Shown piece after piece: positions 9,224 through 17,983 of a DNA stretch of 64,000 nt. The stretch is from NCBI RefSeq assembly GCF_032484785.1, contig NZ_JAUETR010000001.1, positions 2,297,501 to 2,361,500 of the forward strand, in the 5' to 3' direction. Numbering within the stretch: position 1 is the stretch's first letter; each line of letters begins with the position of its first letter. The notes below the pieces were generated by a model. The model was not told the DNA's origin. It saw only the letters and a list, made by a program, of their open reading frames with translations, and ran no database searches. A program made the position numbers and the translations under genes. This DNA comes from Bradyrhizobium sp. SZCCHNS1050 (GTDB lineage: Bacteria; Pseudomonadota; Alphaproteobacteria; Rhizobiales; Xanthobacteraceae).

Positions 9224-9783
9224 TTAGGACGAGACCGGCGCGCGCGCCGGACGGCGCTGCCGCAGCAGCAGCAGGATGACCACGGCCGCGCACGAGCAGG
9301 CCAGGCTCAGCGCCAGCGGCGCGTTGCTGCCGTAGCGGGTCAGGAGCTCGACGAGGATGGGCGCCGACACCGCCGACAGCAGGTTGAGCGGCAGTCCGAT
9401 CTGGGCGGACGCCTTGGCGAACGCCGCCTTGTCGTAGAACACCAGCGGCATCGTGGCTCGCGCCACGGCGAGCGCGCCACTGCCAAGGCCGTAGATCAGG
9501 ATGAAGCCGCCGATCGCGGCGTGCGAGCCGTCGCTCAGCATCAGCAGCAGCATCGCCACCGGCAGCGCCAGCCCGGCGACGATCGCCGTGCTGATGCCGT
9601 CCCAGCGGCCGCCGCCGAGAAAATCGATGGCGCGGGCGCTGATCTGGATCACGCCCAGCATCGAGCCGAAGCCGACCGCCTCGGCCGCCGACAGGCCTTC
9701 GGCTTTCAGGAACTCGATCAGCACGGCCCCCATCCCGAACGCGACGAAGGCGTTGAGGCCGGAGGCGCCGACCAGCAGGAACT
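9224..9783 (-). pseudogene. 3' fragment of an MFS transporter gene (duplicate of 12612-13817)
   Basis: The reading frame from LLVGASGLNAFVAFGMG to the stop encodes only the last ~185 residues of the MFS transporter found intact at 12612-13817. It has no start of its own with a ribosome-binding site and no N-terminal half, so it is a gene remnant. Over 9247-9778 it matches 12635-13166 without gaps and with about 12 base differences by eye. The few residues after that (ARAPVSS) differ from the intact copy, so each copy has its own 3' end. It abuts the effector gene of the ATPase cassette. Confidence 0.88.
9247..9778. repeat. 532-bp direct repeat, left copy (MFS 3' end)
   Basis: The left of two direct copies that bracket the ATPase/effector cassette. 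The offset to the right copy is 3388 bases at both ends, so there are no indels, and identity is about 97-98% by eye. It is far too long for a transposition target duplication, so recombination-mediated acquisition or a duplicated recipient gene end is more likely. Confidence 0.88.
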
Positions 9784-10841
9784 CAGGTCGCGATCCTACG
9801 TCCACCTGCAAATATCCAAAGTAACTGCTCCATAAAGTCGGCAAATATGGCTCGCCAGTCGCTCTTCCTTGTATGAGTTCTAAGGTCTGAAAGATGCCTG
9901 CCGTTGGATGCGATCTGATCGAAAATTTTGTCTCCGTATCCTTGAATTGATAGCTGGCCGATATCGAAGCCGATAAGCCTTAGTTTCGTTTCCAGCCAGT
10001 CTCTGTCATAGCCATTCGGGATGTTAGACAGGATCTCCTCCGAGATCCCTGCCTTCAAATCAACGAAAAGCCAAAAAGAGGTTACGCCTTCCTGACCCAG
10101 AGAGCGCTCTGCGTCGAAAATCTCAATAAAATGCTTGTTGCTTGAGTTTAGCTGTCCACTCTGAAGACCCATTACGACTTGCATTGGCAGGCAGTTCTCC
10201 GCCTCTCGACAAGGAGGAGAAAGAGCGAAAGCAAGAGGCCAATCCATTGCACCTGCAATTCGAACCATCGAGTCGCGCTTGGAGCACGAATTAGATAGCG
10301 GCGAATGTTGATCTGTATCAACAATACCGCACACGATCCGCCGGTTTTTAATCTGCTCGACAAAAACTGCCTTCAGATCTGCACCTCCCCCATGCATTGA
10401 TTCACACGCCGGCTGAGGACAGCCATGCAAATCGAAATGCCCTCTCATCAGCTCGCTGTACAATAGTCCGTCGCGACGAACATTTTCAACCAAAAGCACA
10501 GACCTATCCAGGACGCGGGATTGAATTAGCTCGTCGAATGTAACAGATATTTCTCTCTGATTTTGCCCTACCTGCTTAGCAGGCGAGACAAGAACGAACC
10601 TGCTCGCGCGCCTTGGAAGATCAGCTCTCTGAGTAAACTCTAGTCCAATACGCTCCAAAATCGCTCTTTCCGCATTAGATAGGTCAGCACTATCAATCAA
10701 AAATTTACAGATCTTGCGTGGGATTACTATAGCGTGATCACCAAGCCGATAAGCTTTCAGCATTGCGCGCAAGGCTTCGTCGCGAGCAGATTGATCGCAA
10801 CTTTCGAGACTCGGCAGATCGCAATTGAGATAGAATAACAT
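9783..10841 (-). CDS. Putative TOPRIM-like effector of a two-gene ATPase cassette
   Basis: A 352-residue protein that I cannot assign to a named family. It starts immediately after the ATPase stop (TAA then ATG, no gap), so the two are translationally linked. Three spaced motifs look TOPRIM-like: LLVENVRRDG (Glu119), GIVDTDQHS (Asp175 and Asp177, a DxD), and REAENCLP (near residue 213), which resembles the R-x-x-E-N-x-x-P element of DUF4435/OLD-type TOPRIM proteins. If correct it would be a metal-dependent nuclease switched by the ATPase, as in PARIS (AriA/AriB) or OLD systems; this is inference. The stop codon lies within 5 bases of the duplicated MFS sequence, so the C terminus may be trimmed. 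Codon use is AT-richer than that of neighbours. Confidence 0.7.
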   Translation of the reverse strand: MLFYLNCDLPSLESCDQSARDEALRAMLKAYRLGDHAIVIPRKICKFLIDSADLSNAERAILERIGLEFTQRADLPRRASRFVLVSPAKQVGQNQREISVTFDELIQSRVLDRSVLLVENVRRDGLLYSELMRGHFDLHGCPQPACESMHGGGADLKAVFVEQIKNRRIVCGIVDTDQHSPLSNSCSKRDSMVRIAGAMDWPLAFALSPPCREAENCLPMQVVMGLQSGQLNSSNKHFIEIFDAERSLGQEGVTSFWLFVDLKAGISEEILSNIPNGYDRDWLETKLRLIGFDIGQLSIQGYGDKIFDQIASNGRHLSDLRTHTRKSDWRAIFADFMEQLLWIFAGGRRIAT

Positions 10842-12452
10842 TTACAGCATCGATGGCTGAAAGAATCCGTACGGCCAGTTAACTAGTTCTCCATCCTCGT
10901 TAAAGGAGGACGTCCGCACAGTAGTGACATGCTCTGAGGAGCCATCAGCTTCGAACAACACAATTTGTACATCAGAATGGCTGATCTTACCATTTCCAAT
11001 CAACTCCCCCAGACGATTCACGAGTGTTTCGCTGTGAGTTTCTACCACAAAACGTATTCTTGAGTCCGGCGGGCGTCCATCAGGGGACGACTGAATTTCA
11101 CCGACAAGAGCATCAGCCAAGAGAGCTTGATGAGCAGGATGCAAATGCAATTCTGGCTGCTCAATAGCCAACAAGGAGACCTGTCGCTGGCGCGATGCGG
11201 GCAACGGCGGCCGCGATCGCGCCCACCAGATCTGCCCGAGCACAGGCAGAATTTGCGAAACACCGTATCCGGTATCAACGATGTTTGATCTATGCCCATC
11301 AGACATAAGATCAATGCTTATATGACCGCCTTCTCTCCTAATGGAGATCCCATAACCAAATAGGCCCCTGATCCAATCGGACAACCTTTGTACTTGATAG
11401 TACGAAAGAGAGTTTAGGAACATCGGGAAGTTCTTCCCATCTGGATCGATCTCGGAAACAGAAAGATCCTGATATCGATAATATCTCTCGCTTCGAGCGC
11501 GGGCCGGCCCGATATACAGGACACCTGCGAGAATATTTCTTAGCTGCTGATCAACGCGACTGAGCAAGTCGGACAAAACGGCCACACCGATAAGGCTTCG
11601 CATCTTTTTATAGAAAATACTGTCTGCCTCATTAGAAATCATCGCATAAACGAAGTTTTTCCAACTTTTACTCTGCGACGCGACAGCCGATCGAATCTCT
11701 TCCTTTGTCAGAGACCTGCTCGCCAACAAGCTTAGGATTTGATCGGAGAGTTCAGATTCGTCTGCAACTCCCATTCTAGGAAGTATCAACTCCAGCAACG
11801 CACGACTAATTGTGCCATCACCCTTCCGTCTACGAGCAAAAGTACGAGACTCTTCTTCTTTCGTTACAAACAGAAGCTCGGGCAAGATTGTTCCTTGAGC
11901 AATTTGCAACGAAAGGCCCGGAAAATGCTCGATCACATCGAACCCATCGATACTGAGTTCCGTGATTCTTTGACGAGAATCGATAGACATCTCAAAGCTA
12001 ATCTCCGGAACGACGCTCCTAAGAATAAGTCGCCTGACAGCGGTCCTCTCTGCCTCAGGTGGACGTGAAATTGTATGCTCAATCGGATTAGGCCCAATAA
12101 CTATTTCAAATGAGACGCCTAAGTGCTCCCGCTCGGACGACTCATAATGACCATCCTCAGTCCAAAAGAACTCTGAATCAATTTTTACGCTATCAAGCTC
12201 AAACGAAAAAGACACTTCATTGGACTTCGAATTATTGGAGACAGCGGTCGAGTAGGTACCGAAATCGACAAGATCGCCGTACCAAAGTATCGGCGAACTT
12301 GTTCTTGTCATCAGAGATTGTCGCAGCAAAGGGAATAGACGGAGAAAGGAGCTCTTTCCGCTACTATTCCTGCCAACCAATAGAGTTATGGGCTTCAAAT
12401 CGATTGGGGGAACATCGCGCAGACGGCGAACATTCTTGATACCGAACTTCAC
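10842..12452 (-). CDS. ABC/AAA-type ATPase with DUF3696-like C terminus, putative defence ATPase
   Basis: A 536-residue SMC/RecF-like ATPase of the AAA15/AAA21 group. The Walker A is LLVGRNSSGKSS (residues 25-35); the Walker B and D-loop region is LLAIEQPELHLHPAHQALL (from about residue 427); the switch histidine lies in VVETHSETLVNRL. The last residues, EDGELVNWPYGFFQP, fit the DUF3696 motif that ends a subset of these ATPases. The start is GTG at 12452, with a GGGG-containing site upstream. Such ATPases sense phage or DNA structures and control a partner nuclease in OLD, PARIS, Septu and related systems. Base composition is much AT-richer than the flanks, a sign of transfer. Confidence 0.88.
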   Translation of the reverse strand: MKFGIKNVRRLRDVPPIDLKPITLLVGRNSSGKSSFLRLFPLLRQSLMTRTSSPILWYGDLVDFGTYSTAVSNNSKSNEVSFSFELDSVKIDSEFFWTEDGHYESSEREHLGVSFEIVIGPNPIEHTISRPPEAERTAVRRLILRSVVPEISFEMSIDSRQRITELSIDGFDVIEHFPGLSLQIAQGTILPELLFVTKEEESRTFARRRKGDGTISRALLELILPRMGVADESELSDQILSLLASRSLTKEEIRSAVASQSKSWKNFVYAMISNEADSIFYKKMRSLIGVAVLSDLLSRVDQQLRNILAGVLYIGPARARSERYYRYQDLSVSEIDPDGKNFPMFLNSLSYYQVQRLSDWIRGLFGYGISIRREGGHISIDLMSDGHRSNIVDTGYGVSQILPVLGQIWWARSRPPLPASRQRQVSLLAIEQPELHLHPAHQALLADALVGEIQSSPDGRPPDSRIRFVVETHSETLVNRLGELIGNGKISHSDVQIVLFEADGSSEHVTTVRTSSFNEDGELVNWPYGFFQPSML

Positions 12453-12611
12453 AATCAGCCCCGATTAAAAAATGGAGCTCGATTAATACGGGAATAACGA
12501 CCTTCTCGCAATCGAGAATTTACGAGCACCATCAAAAGCAATGGTGAGAGCCGTTACGCTAAAGCTTGTCTCGATCCCTCAGACTAAACTACCAAGAACT
12601 GAATGCGGGAA

Positions 12612-13817
12612 CTACCCGCCAGCCATCGCTCGGCCCGGACGGCGCCGCCGCAGCAGCAGCAGGATGACCACCGCCGCGCACGAGCAGGCCAGGCTCAGCG
12701 CCAGCGGCGCTTTGCTGCCGTAGCGGGTCAAGAGCTCGACGAGGATGGGCGCCGACACCGCCGACAGCAGGTTGAGCGGCAGTCCGATCTGGGCGGACGC
12801 CTTGGCGAACGCCGCCTTGTCGTAGAACACCAGCGGCATCGTGGCTCGCGCCACGGCGAGCGCGCCACTGCCAAGGCCGTAGATCAGGATGAAGCCGCCG
12901 ATCGCGGCGTGCGAGCCGTCGCTCAGCATCAGCAGCAGCATCGCCACCGGCAGCGCCAGTCCGGCGACGATCGCGGTGGTGATGCCGTCCCAGCGGCCGC
13001 CGCCGAGAAAATCGATGGCGCGGGCGCTGATCTGGATCACCCCCAGCATCGAGCCGAAACCGACCGCCTCGGCCGCCGACAGGCCTTTGGCCTTCAGGAG
13101 CTCGATCAGCACGGCCCCCATCCCGAACGCGACGAAGGCGTTGAGGCCGGAGGCGCCGACCAGCAGATAGAACGTGCCGCGCGACGGCGTCGATGCGGGA
13201 GCCGACGCCGGCGGATCCGACGACGGCGGCAGATGATCATGGACGCGCCGCGGCAGCAGGAACACGAACAGCGGCAGCGAGACCAGCAGCAGCAGGCCGG
13301 CATAGACGAGACAGGTGCTGCGCCAGCCGATATGCGCGGAGAGGGCCGAGGTGACCGGCCAGAAGATGCTGCTCGACAGGCCCGTGACCAGCATCAGCGC
13401 GCCGATGGCGCTGCGCGCGCGCAGGCCCGCGATCTCGTTGAGCACGATGTAGGAGGCGGTCGAGAGGGTGGCGCTGCCGGCCACGCCGAGCAGCAGCCAG
13501 GCGGCATAATAAGAGAGCGGCCCCTGCGCCGCAGACAGCAGCGCGTAGCCCGGCGCCGCCAGCAGAGTGCCCGCGATCATCACCCGCCGCCCGCCATGCT
13601 TGACGAACGGTCGCGCCAGCAGCGGCGAGCACAGCCCCATCGACATGTACAGCACCGTCGTGCTGGCGAAGATCGCCGTCAGCTCCATCTCCAGATCCGC
13701 CGCCATGGCCCGGCCGATCACCGCCGGCAGGCTGAGCGTGCCCCAGGCGATCAGCTGGGTGATGGCGAGCACGATCAGGACGCGCAGGAGGGAGGGGTCG
13801 GCGATGACGGAGGGCAT
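12612..13817 (-). CDS. MFS transporter (intact copy)
   Basis: A 401-residue major facilitator protein with about 12 hydrophobic segments. The start MPSVIADPSLLRVLIVLAIT at 13817 leads straight into TM1; the longer frame to 14006 adds an arginine/cysteine-rich stretch unlike a membrane protein, so I rejected it. The region after TM4 (YIVLNEIAGLRARSAIGALM) and the central loop (LPRRVHDHLPPSSDPP) fit YnfM/CynX-like drug or metabolite exporters. The substrate is unknown. Its last ~180 residues are duplicated at 9224-9783 across the ATPase cassette. Confidence 0.87.
   Translation of the reverse strand: MPSVIADPSLLRVLIVLAITQLIAWGTLSLPAVIGRAMAADLEMELTAIFASTTVLYMSMGLCSPLLARPFVKHGGRRVMIAGTLLAAPGYALLSAAQGPLSYYAAWLLLGVAGSATLSTASYIVLNEIAGLRARSAIGALMLVTGLSSSIFWPVTSALSAHIGWRSTCLVYAGLLLLVSLPLFVFLLPRRVHDHLPPSSDPPASAPASTPSRGTFYLLVGASGLNAFVAFGMGAVLIELLKAKGLSAAEAVGFGSMLGVIQISARAIDFLGGGRWDGITTAIVAGLALPVAMLLLMLSDGSHAAIGGFILIYGLGSGALAVARATMPLVFYDKAAFAKASAQIGLPLNLLSAVSAPILVELLTRYGSKAPLALSLACSCAAVVILLLLRRRRPGRAMAGG
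12635..13166. repeat. 532-bp direct repeat, right copy (inside intact MFS gene)
   Basis: The right partner of 9247-9778, same orientation. At 13166 the MFS gene continues into its 5' half, whereas the left copy runs into the effector gene. Confidence 0.88.
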
Positions 13818-14220
13818 TTCGGACGGGGGCACTGCACGGAGGTGACGCGCGGCGCGCGTTGCAATCCTAATTCTAGAGCATTCGCGCCGAATCAGCCCCG
13901 CTGTTTCGGAATTGCGGCCCCGCCACCGGCGGGGTGCTCGTGCCAGTGCCGGCAACTGCACGCACGGCCGCCGGCCCGAGCAGGAACAGCATGAGCAGCG
14001 CCGCACGGGAGCAGCCGATCGTCAGCCCCCATGGGTCTCAAGGCGAAGCAAGAGCATCGCCTAACGCGCCGCAGAGCGGCGCTCCTCACCATGAGGGCCG
14101 CGAAAAAGACCCTCATCCCGAGAGGCCGCCTTAGGCGGCCATCGCGAAGGATGGCCGCGAAACGAGCGCTCGCCACAGCTTGTCGCCTCATATGCGATAG
14201 CCCCACCCTATCGGCGGAGC
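13818..14220. other. 403-bp intergenic region with a palindromic repeat
   Basis: There is no convincing coding frame. From about 14080 to 14165 there is a short inverted-repeat element (CTCCTCACCATGAGGG, later CTCATCCCGAGAGG, and GGCGGCCATCGCGAAGGATGG) of the kind scattered between genes in this genus. The stretch upstream of the MFS start probably holds its promoter, which I cannot place. Confidence 0.5.
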
Positions 14221-15153
14221 TCAAGCTTCGCGCGTCTGAAGGAGGTGTGATCGGAACCAGTCACGCGCAGCCGAGGATGATCGTTCGAAGTGCTCGACAT
14301 AGGGCGCGAAATGCCCGCAAGGCAAACTGACAAACTGTTTTGGCTCGCCGGCGCGCGCGAACGCCTCCCGCGACGCCTCGATCGGCATCAGCATGTCGCC
14401 CTCGGCCGCGATCAACATCAGGGGCCGCGGCGCGATGCGATGCAAGAAGGCGACCGGCTCGAAGCTGAAGGTGAGCTCCAGGCTGCGCACGGTAACCTCG
14501 TTGCGCCACAGCGGCGAGATCTTCGCCGCCTCCATGCACCAGTCGTAGGCGTCCGATGTCCCCAGGATGCACGGCGTCGTCGCCGGATCCTGCGCCACAA
14601 CCTGCATGGTCGTCGGCGGCTCGCCCGCGGCACGGGCCAATCGCTCGCCTACGAACAGCTGCGACAGCTGCGCCTTCGTCTCCGCCGGAATGTGGCTCCA
14701 GATCGCGCCGCCGCTGAGGAACGAGACCTGCACTGCCACGCAGCGGATGCGCTGATCGATCGCCGCCGCCTGGATGGCGACACCGCCGCCATAACTGGAG
14801 CCCCAAGCGCCGATCCTTCTGGGATCGACGCGCGGCAGGGTCATTGCGAAGGTGATGGCATCGCGGTAGTCGGCCAGCTGCTGCATCGGGTCGATCTCCT
14901 GCCGGACGCGCCCTTCGCTCTCGCCAAAATTGCGGGGATCATAGACCAGCGCGCCGAGACCGGCTGCGCTGAACGCGGCGGCATATTTGTCGAGATAGCT
15001 TTCCTTGAGCCCGCTGAAGCCGTGATGAAGCACGACGATGGGCGCTGTCGGCGCGTCCCCCTGCGGCGGCACGTGCCAGCCGCGCAGCACCGTACCATCG
15101 TCGGCCTTGAAGGCCACCTTCTCGAACCCAGCCCGCAGATCCGAACCGACCAT
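14221..15153 (-). CDS. Alpha/beta hydrolase (dienelactone hydrolase/X-Pro-peptidase-like)
   Basis: A 310-residue cytoplasmic hydrolase. The oxyanion segment VVLHHGFSGLKESYL is followed by YDPRNFGESEG, the nucleophile elbow GAWGSSYGGGVAIQ (serine in GSSYGG), an acid residue in LMLIAAEGDMLMP and a histidine in SLPCGHFAPYVEHF. The ATG at 15153 has GGGAGG 5 bases upstream. Family members cleave esters or act on xenobiotics; the natural substrate is unknown. It is divergent from the AraC-type regulator, which may control it. Confidence 0.87.
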   Translation of the reverse strand: MVGSDLRAGFEKVAFKADDGTVLRGWHVPPQGDAPTAPIVVLHHGFSGLKESYLDKYAAAFSAAGLGALVYDPRNFGESEGRVRQEIDPMQQLADYRDAITFAMTLPRVDPRRIGAWGSSYGGGVAIQAAAIDQRIRCVAVQVSFLSGGAIWSHIPAETKAQLSQLFVGERLARAAGEPPTTMQVVAQDPATTPCILGTSDAYDWCMEAAKISPLWRNEVTVRSLELTFSFEPVAFLHRIAPRPLMLIAAEGDMLMPIEASREAFARAGEPKQFVSLPCGHFAPYVEHFERSSSAARDWFRSHLLQTREA

Positions 15154-15337
15154 TGCAACCTCCCTTTGCTCTCGTCTCTCCGCCTTGTCTGCACGGCGGT
15201 CACAGCCTAGGCTCTAGTCCAAGCGCGGCACCGACGTCCCGGACGGCAGCGAAAGCGAACCCGGACGACGGCGAAACGCGGGCGGACGCAGCCGCCGCAA
15301 GCGAGGGCCTCCGGGCGGCCAAGGGAAAGCGTTGCAG

Positions 15338-16237
15338 ATGCCGAACGTGCAAGGGTTTGCCTCGCTGACCGCGCCCACGACGTCCCTCGACCCACTGCTC
15401 GGCTGGACCATTCACGAGGCCATCTCGCTCCGTCAGCAGTTGAGGCAGCTAGGCGATGCTCTCGTGATCGAAGCGCAGGTCGCACAGGGCTGCGCCGGGA
15501 TGCGCCGCGCTTCCGATGCCGGTCTGGTGGTCGTGATGACCGTGATCGAAGGCCGGGAGCGCGGCGAGGACTCAACGGGCACGGTGCTGTTCGAAGCGGG
15601 CGACGTGATCGTCTGGAACACGCGCGAGACGCTCGCCTTCGCCACGCTCAGTCCGCTGCGCAAGATGATGATCGCCTGCCCTGAAGCCGTGATCCGGAAT
15701 TTTCACCCCGACCTGATCGGACGCGGCCCCCTGCATCTGCCCGGCCGGCACGGCTTCGGCGCCGCCGTGTCCGGTTACTTCGAGGGCTTCGCCGGCACGC
15801 TGGCCGAGATGGACGACCGCGAGGCCCATGCCGCCGTCGATACCGGGCTCGAGATCGTCGCCAGGGCTGTGCGCCTCGTGCGCCGCGACGCTGCACCGCG
15901 CCGCTCATCCGCGCGGTTCGCGCGCATCATGAGCTACATCGACGCACAGCTGCACGACCCCGATCTCGACAGCGCCGAGATCGCCGCCCACTTCGGACTA
16001 TCCGTCCGCTCCGTACAATTGTTGTTCGCCGAGCACGGCACCACGCCCTCGGAATGCATCCGCCAGCGCCGCCTCAACCGCTGCCGCCGCGACCTCCAAG
16101 CCGCGCGCCGAGCCGAGAGCATCACCGACATTGCCCTGCGCTGGGGCTTCAACGACCCCTCGCATTTTAGCCGCCTCTTCCGCCGTCGATATGGCGTGCC
16201 CCCGCGCACGCTCGTGCGGAAGAGGCCGGAGGGCTGA
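15338..16237 (+). CDS. AraC-family transcriptional regulator
   Basis: A 299-residue regulator. The N-terminal two thirds resemble the AraC-binding-domain-like part of FeaR/NphR-type activators (GDVIVWNTRETLAFATLSPL). The C-terminal ~100 residues contain two helix-turn-helix units: DSAEIAAHFGLSVRSVQLLF and the signature SITDIALRWGFNDPSHFSRL, with FRRRYGVPPRTL following. ATG at 15338 is preferred to a TTG two codons upstream; AAGGGA lies about 11 bases before it. It is divergent from the alpha/beta hydrolase gene, and the 184-bp gap is a likely shared control region. Confidence 0.88.
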   Translation: MPNVQGFASLTAPTTSLDPLLGWTIHEAISLRQQLRQLGDALVIEAQVAQGCAGMRRASDAGLVVVMTVIEGRERGEDSTGTVLFEAGDVIVWNTRETLAFATLSPLRKMMIACPEAVIRNFHPDLIGRGPLHLPGRHGFGAAVSGYFEGFAGTLAEMDDREAHAAVDTGLEIVARAVRLVRRDAAPRRSSARFARIMSYIDAQLHDPDLDSAEIAAHFGLSVRSVQLLFAEHGTTPSECIRQRRLNRCRRDLQAARRAESITDIALRWGFNDPSHFSRLFRRRYGVPPRTLVRKRPEG

Positions 16238-16293
16238 CGGCCCGCAGCGATTTCATCTTCTCGCAACTGAACGGAATGGCTGGGATGGGTGAC

Positions 16294-16310
16294 TGGCGGA
16301 GAGAGTGGGA
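16294..16310. other. attL, 17-bp core
   Basis: TGGCGGAGAGAGTGGGA, identical to the 3' end of tRNA-Ser at 23229-23245 in direct orientation. After this core the two sites diverge (CT here, TT in the tRNA), as expected for an attachment-site duplication. Confidence 0.85.
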
Positions 16311-16374
16311 CTATCCGCCAATGCACGGCCAACCCCATGAAATTGCATGATTTCAGATGGTTATTGACTTGAAA

Positions 16375-16410
16375 TTGGGGGACATATTGGGGGACAATTT
16401 GGGGGACACA
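16375..16410 (+). repeat. Iteron triplet 1 (three 12-bp units) inside attL
   Basis: Three abutting units TTGGGGGACATA, TTGGGGGACAAT and TTGGGGGACACA. They lie 65 bp inside attL and just before the integrase gene. Position, size and repetition suit arm-type integrase binding sites or operators; this is inference. Confidence 0.8.
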
Positions 16411-16433
16411 TCCCGAATCCTCCAAGGTACCGA

Positions 16434-17906
16434 ATGCGCACCAAGCCCCGACTGGGAAGACACCTCGAATGGCACGGCAACCGTATTCGCGTGGTCGTAA
16501 GGGTACCCCCATCGCTTGTGCCGACGATTAAGCGGACCAAGTTGCGTGAGACGCTCGCGACCAACGACCCGCTGGAAGCCGAGCGCGAGAAGGTGGACGT
16601 GATCCGGCGGCTGAGAGGCGAACTGCGGGGCGAGCGCGTAACGATCGTCCAGAAACCACTTGCCGAAGAGGCACTGACGTGGAGGGAGGAGATACGGCGA
16701 GCGAAGGCAAGCGGTAGCGAAGGAACGATCGGATTCGCGCTGGATGCTCGTGTCGATCTCGTCAGGGCCGAGCACGGCCACGACGCTGCGGCGGCATTCG
16801 CATCCGTTGCGTCGGGCGCAGCTACGCCCGTTGCCGCGTTGCTGGACCGCATGTTTGCAGAGAAGAAGCTTTCGATCGGATACGAACAAGACATCCGCCG
16901 CTCTGTCGCTCGTCTGGAAACGTGGTGCCTCGGAGCCGCAAGGCCAGCCACCATCGAAGCGATAGGAACAGAGGTGGCTGGGTTATTCGTCCATGAGCAC
17001 TATGTGCTGTCGGGAGCCGACGTCGGAACGGCCAACAAGGAAATCTCTTGTCTTCACTCGTACTGGAAATGGATGAAGAAGCGGGCAGGCATTCAAGAAA
17101 ATCCTTGGATCGGACAGCGGCTCGCGGAAAAGAATTCGAGAGAGGCAGCGGAGCAGGATAGCGATAAGCGTCCGTTCACGGACGACGAGGTTCGGACCCT
17201 ACTTGGCGGAATACGTCTTCGACGTGAGTGGGATATGTCGCTGTTGTCGGCGCTCAGCGGGCTGCGCGTTCATGAGATCGCTGCCCTCCGCGTCAAAGAC
17301 TGCTCCGAGCGCAGGATCGCCGTGACCAAGTCCAAAACGCCGAGTGGCGTGCGAACCATCCCCGCACACCCTCTGTTGACCAAAATCATCGAGCGGCGCT
17401 CCGAGGGCAAGAAGCCCACTGATTACCTTTTTGATGAGTTGCCGGAGCAACGCCACGGCTCCAAGCGAGAGCGTTCAGCGCCGGTGAGCCAAGCATTCAC
17501 CCGCGAACGACGACGACTCGGGATCGAGGAAAAGGGAAGCGAAAAGCAACGACAGTCCAATATCGACTTCCACAGCTGGCGGCGGTGGTTCGTTCGCCGG
17601 GCCGTTGAGGCCTTGGAGAGGGGCGGCGTCGGGTACACACCGTGGACCATCGCCCACGTTGTCGGCCACAAGGTGGAGGACGGCACGATCGAAGGTCAAG
17701 CGCTGCCGCTAGGGATGACGATGGGCGTCTACGCTGGGGCGGCTTCATGGGAGGCGATGACAGCATGCGTTCACGCCGTCACGCTGCCCAAGGATACCCT
17801 AGCGGAGCGGCACGACTTCGTCTTGGTCAAGCAAGGACGGCGCCGCCCCTCGACAAGCAGCGAGGGAAGGTCCCTCCCCCGTCCTGCAATTTCCATCGAC
17901 GTGTAA
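16434..17906 (+). CDS. int: Tyrosine site-specific integrase of the tRNA-Ser island
   Basis: A 490-residue phage-type tyrosine recombinase that would insert and excise the island at the tRNA-Ser gene. Catalytic motifs: the first Arg in SALSGLRVHEIAALRVKDC (about residue 277), HSWRR (about 379), VVGHK (about 413) and the nucleophile Tyr in MTMGVYAGA (about 432). The N-terminal half (KLRETLATNDPLEAEREK onward) is the arm- and core-binding part. The ATG at 16434 is the first start in the frame after the iterons; the frame itself runs back through them (IGGH-IGGQ-FGGH if read) to a stop at 16365. A weak AAGG lies 7 bases upstream. Confidence 0.93.
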   Translation: MRTKPRLGRHLEWHGNRIRVVVRVPPSLVPTIKRTKLRETLATNDPLEAEREKVDVIRRLRGELRGERVTIVQKPLAEEALTWREEIRRAKASGSEGTIGFALDARVDLVRAEHGHDAAAAFASVASGAATPVAALLDRMFAEKKLSIGYEQDIRRSVARLETWCLGAARPATIEAIGTEVAGLFVHEHYVLSGADVGTANKEISCLHSYWKWMKKRAGIQENPWIGQRLAEKNSREAAEQDSDKRPFTDDEVRTLLGGIRLRREWDMSLLSALSGLRVHEIAALRVKDCSERRIAVTKSKTPSGVRTIPAHPLLTKIIERRSEGKKPTDYLFDELPEQRHGSKRERSAPVSQAFTRERRRLGIEEKGSEKQRQSNIDFHSWRRWFVRRAVEALERGGVGYTPWTIAHVVGHKVEDGTIEGQALPLGMTMGVYAGAASWEAMTACVHAVTLPKDTLAERHDFVLVKQGRRRPSTSSEGRSLPRPAISIDV

Positions 17907-17960
17907 GACGCGAGGGGCACAACCCTGATAAATAGGTTGCACTACTGCATATGCGCCCCC

Positions 17961-17983
17961 GGTTTACACCCTATAGGGTAACC
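17961..17983. promoter_or_regulatory. Palindrome ACCCTATAGGGT with extended arms, candidate recombinase site
   Basis: A perfect 12-bp palindrome at 17968-17979 inside a near-palindrome (GGTTTACACCC, then TATAGGGTAACC). The half-site ACCCTAT also appears three times in the promoter of the serine recombinase 720 bp away, so this could be its crossover or binding site. That link is inference. Confidence 0.45.

Noticed and set aside
12612..14006. MFS protein starting at 14006
   Set aside because: The first ~63 residues are Cys/Arg-rich and unlike a transporter N terminus; the start at 13817 leads directly into TM1.
16375..16410. Iterons as a plasmid-type replication origin
   Set aside because: No Rep gene is near, and the repeats sit beside att sites on both ends, which favours integrase binding.
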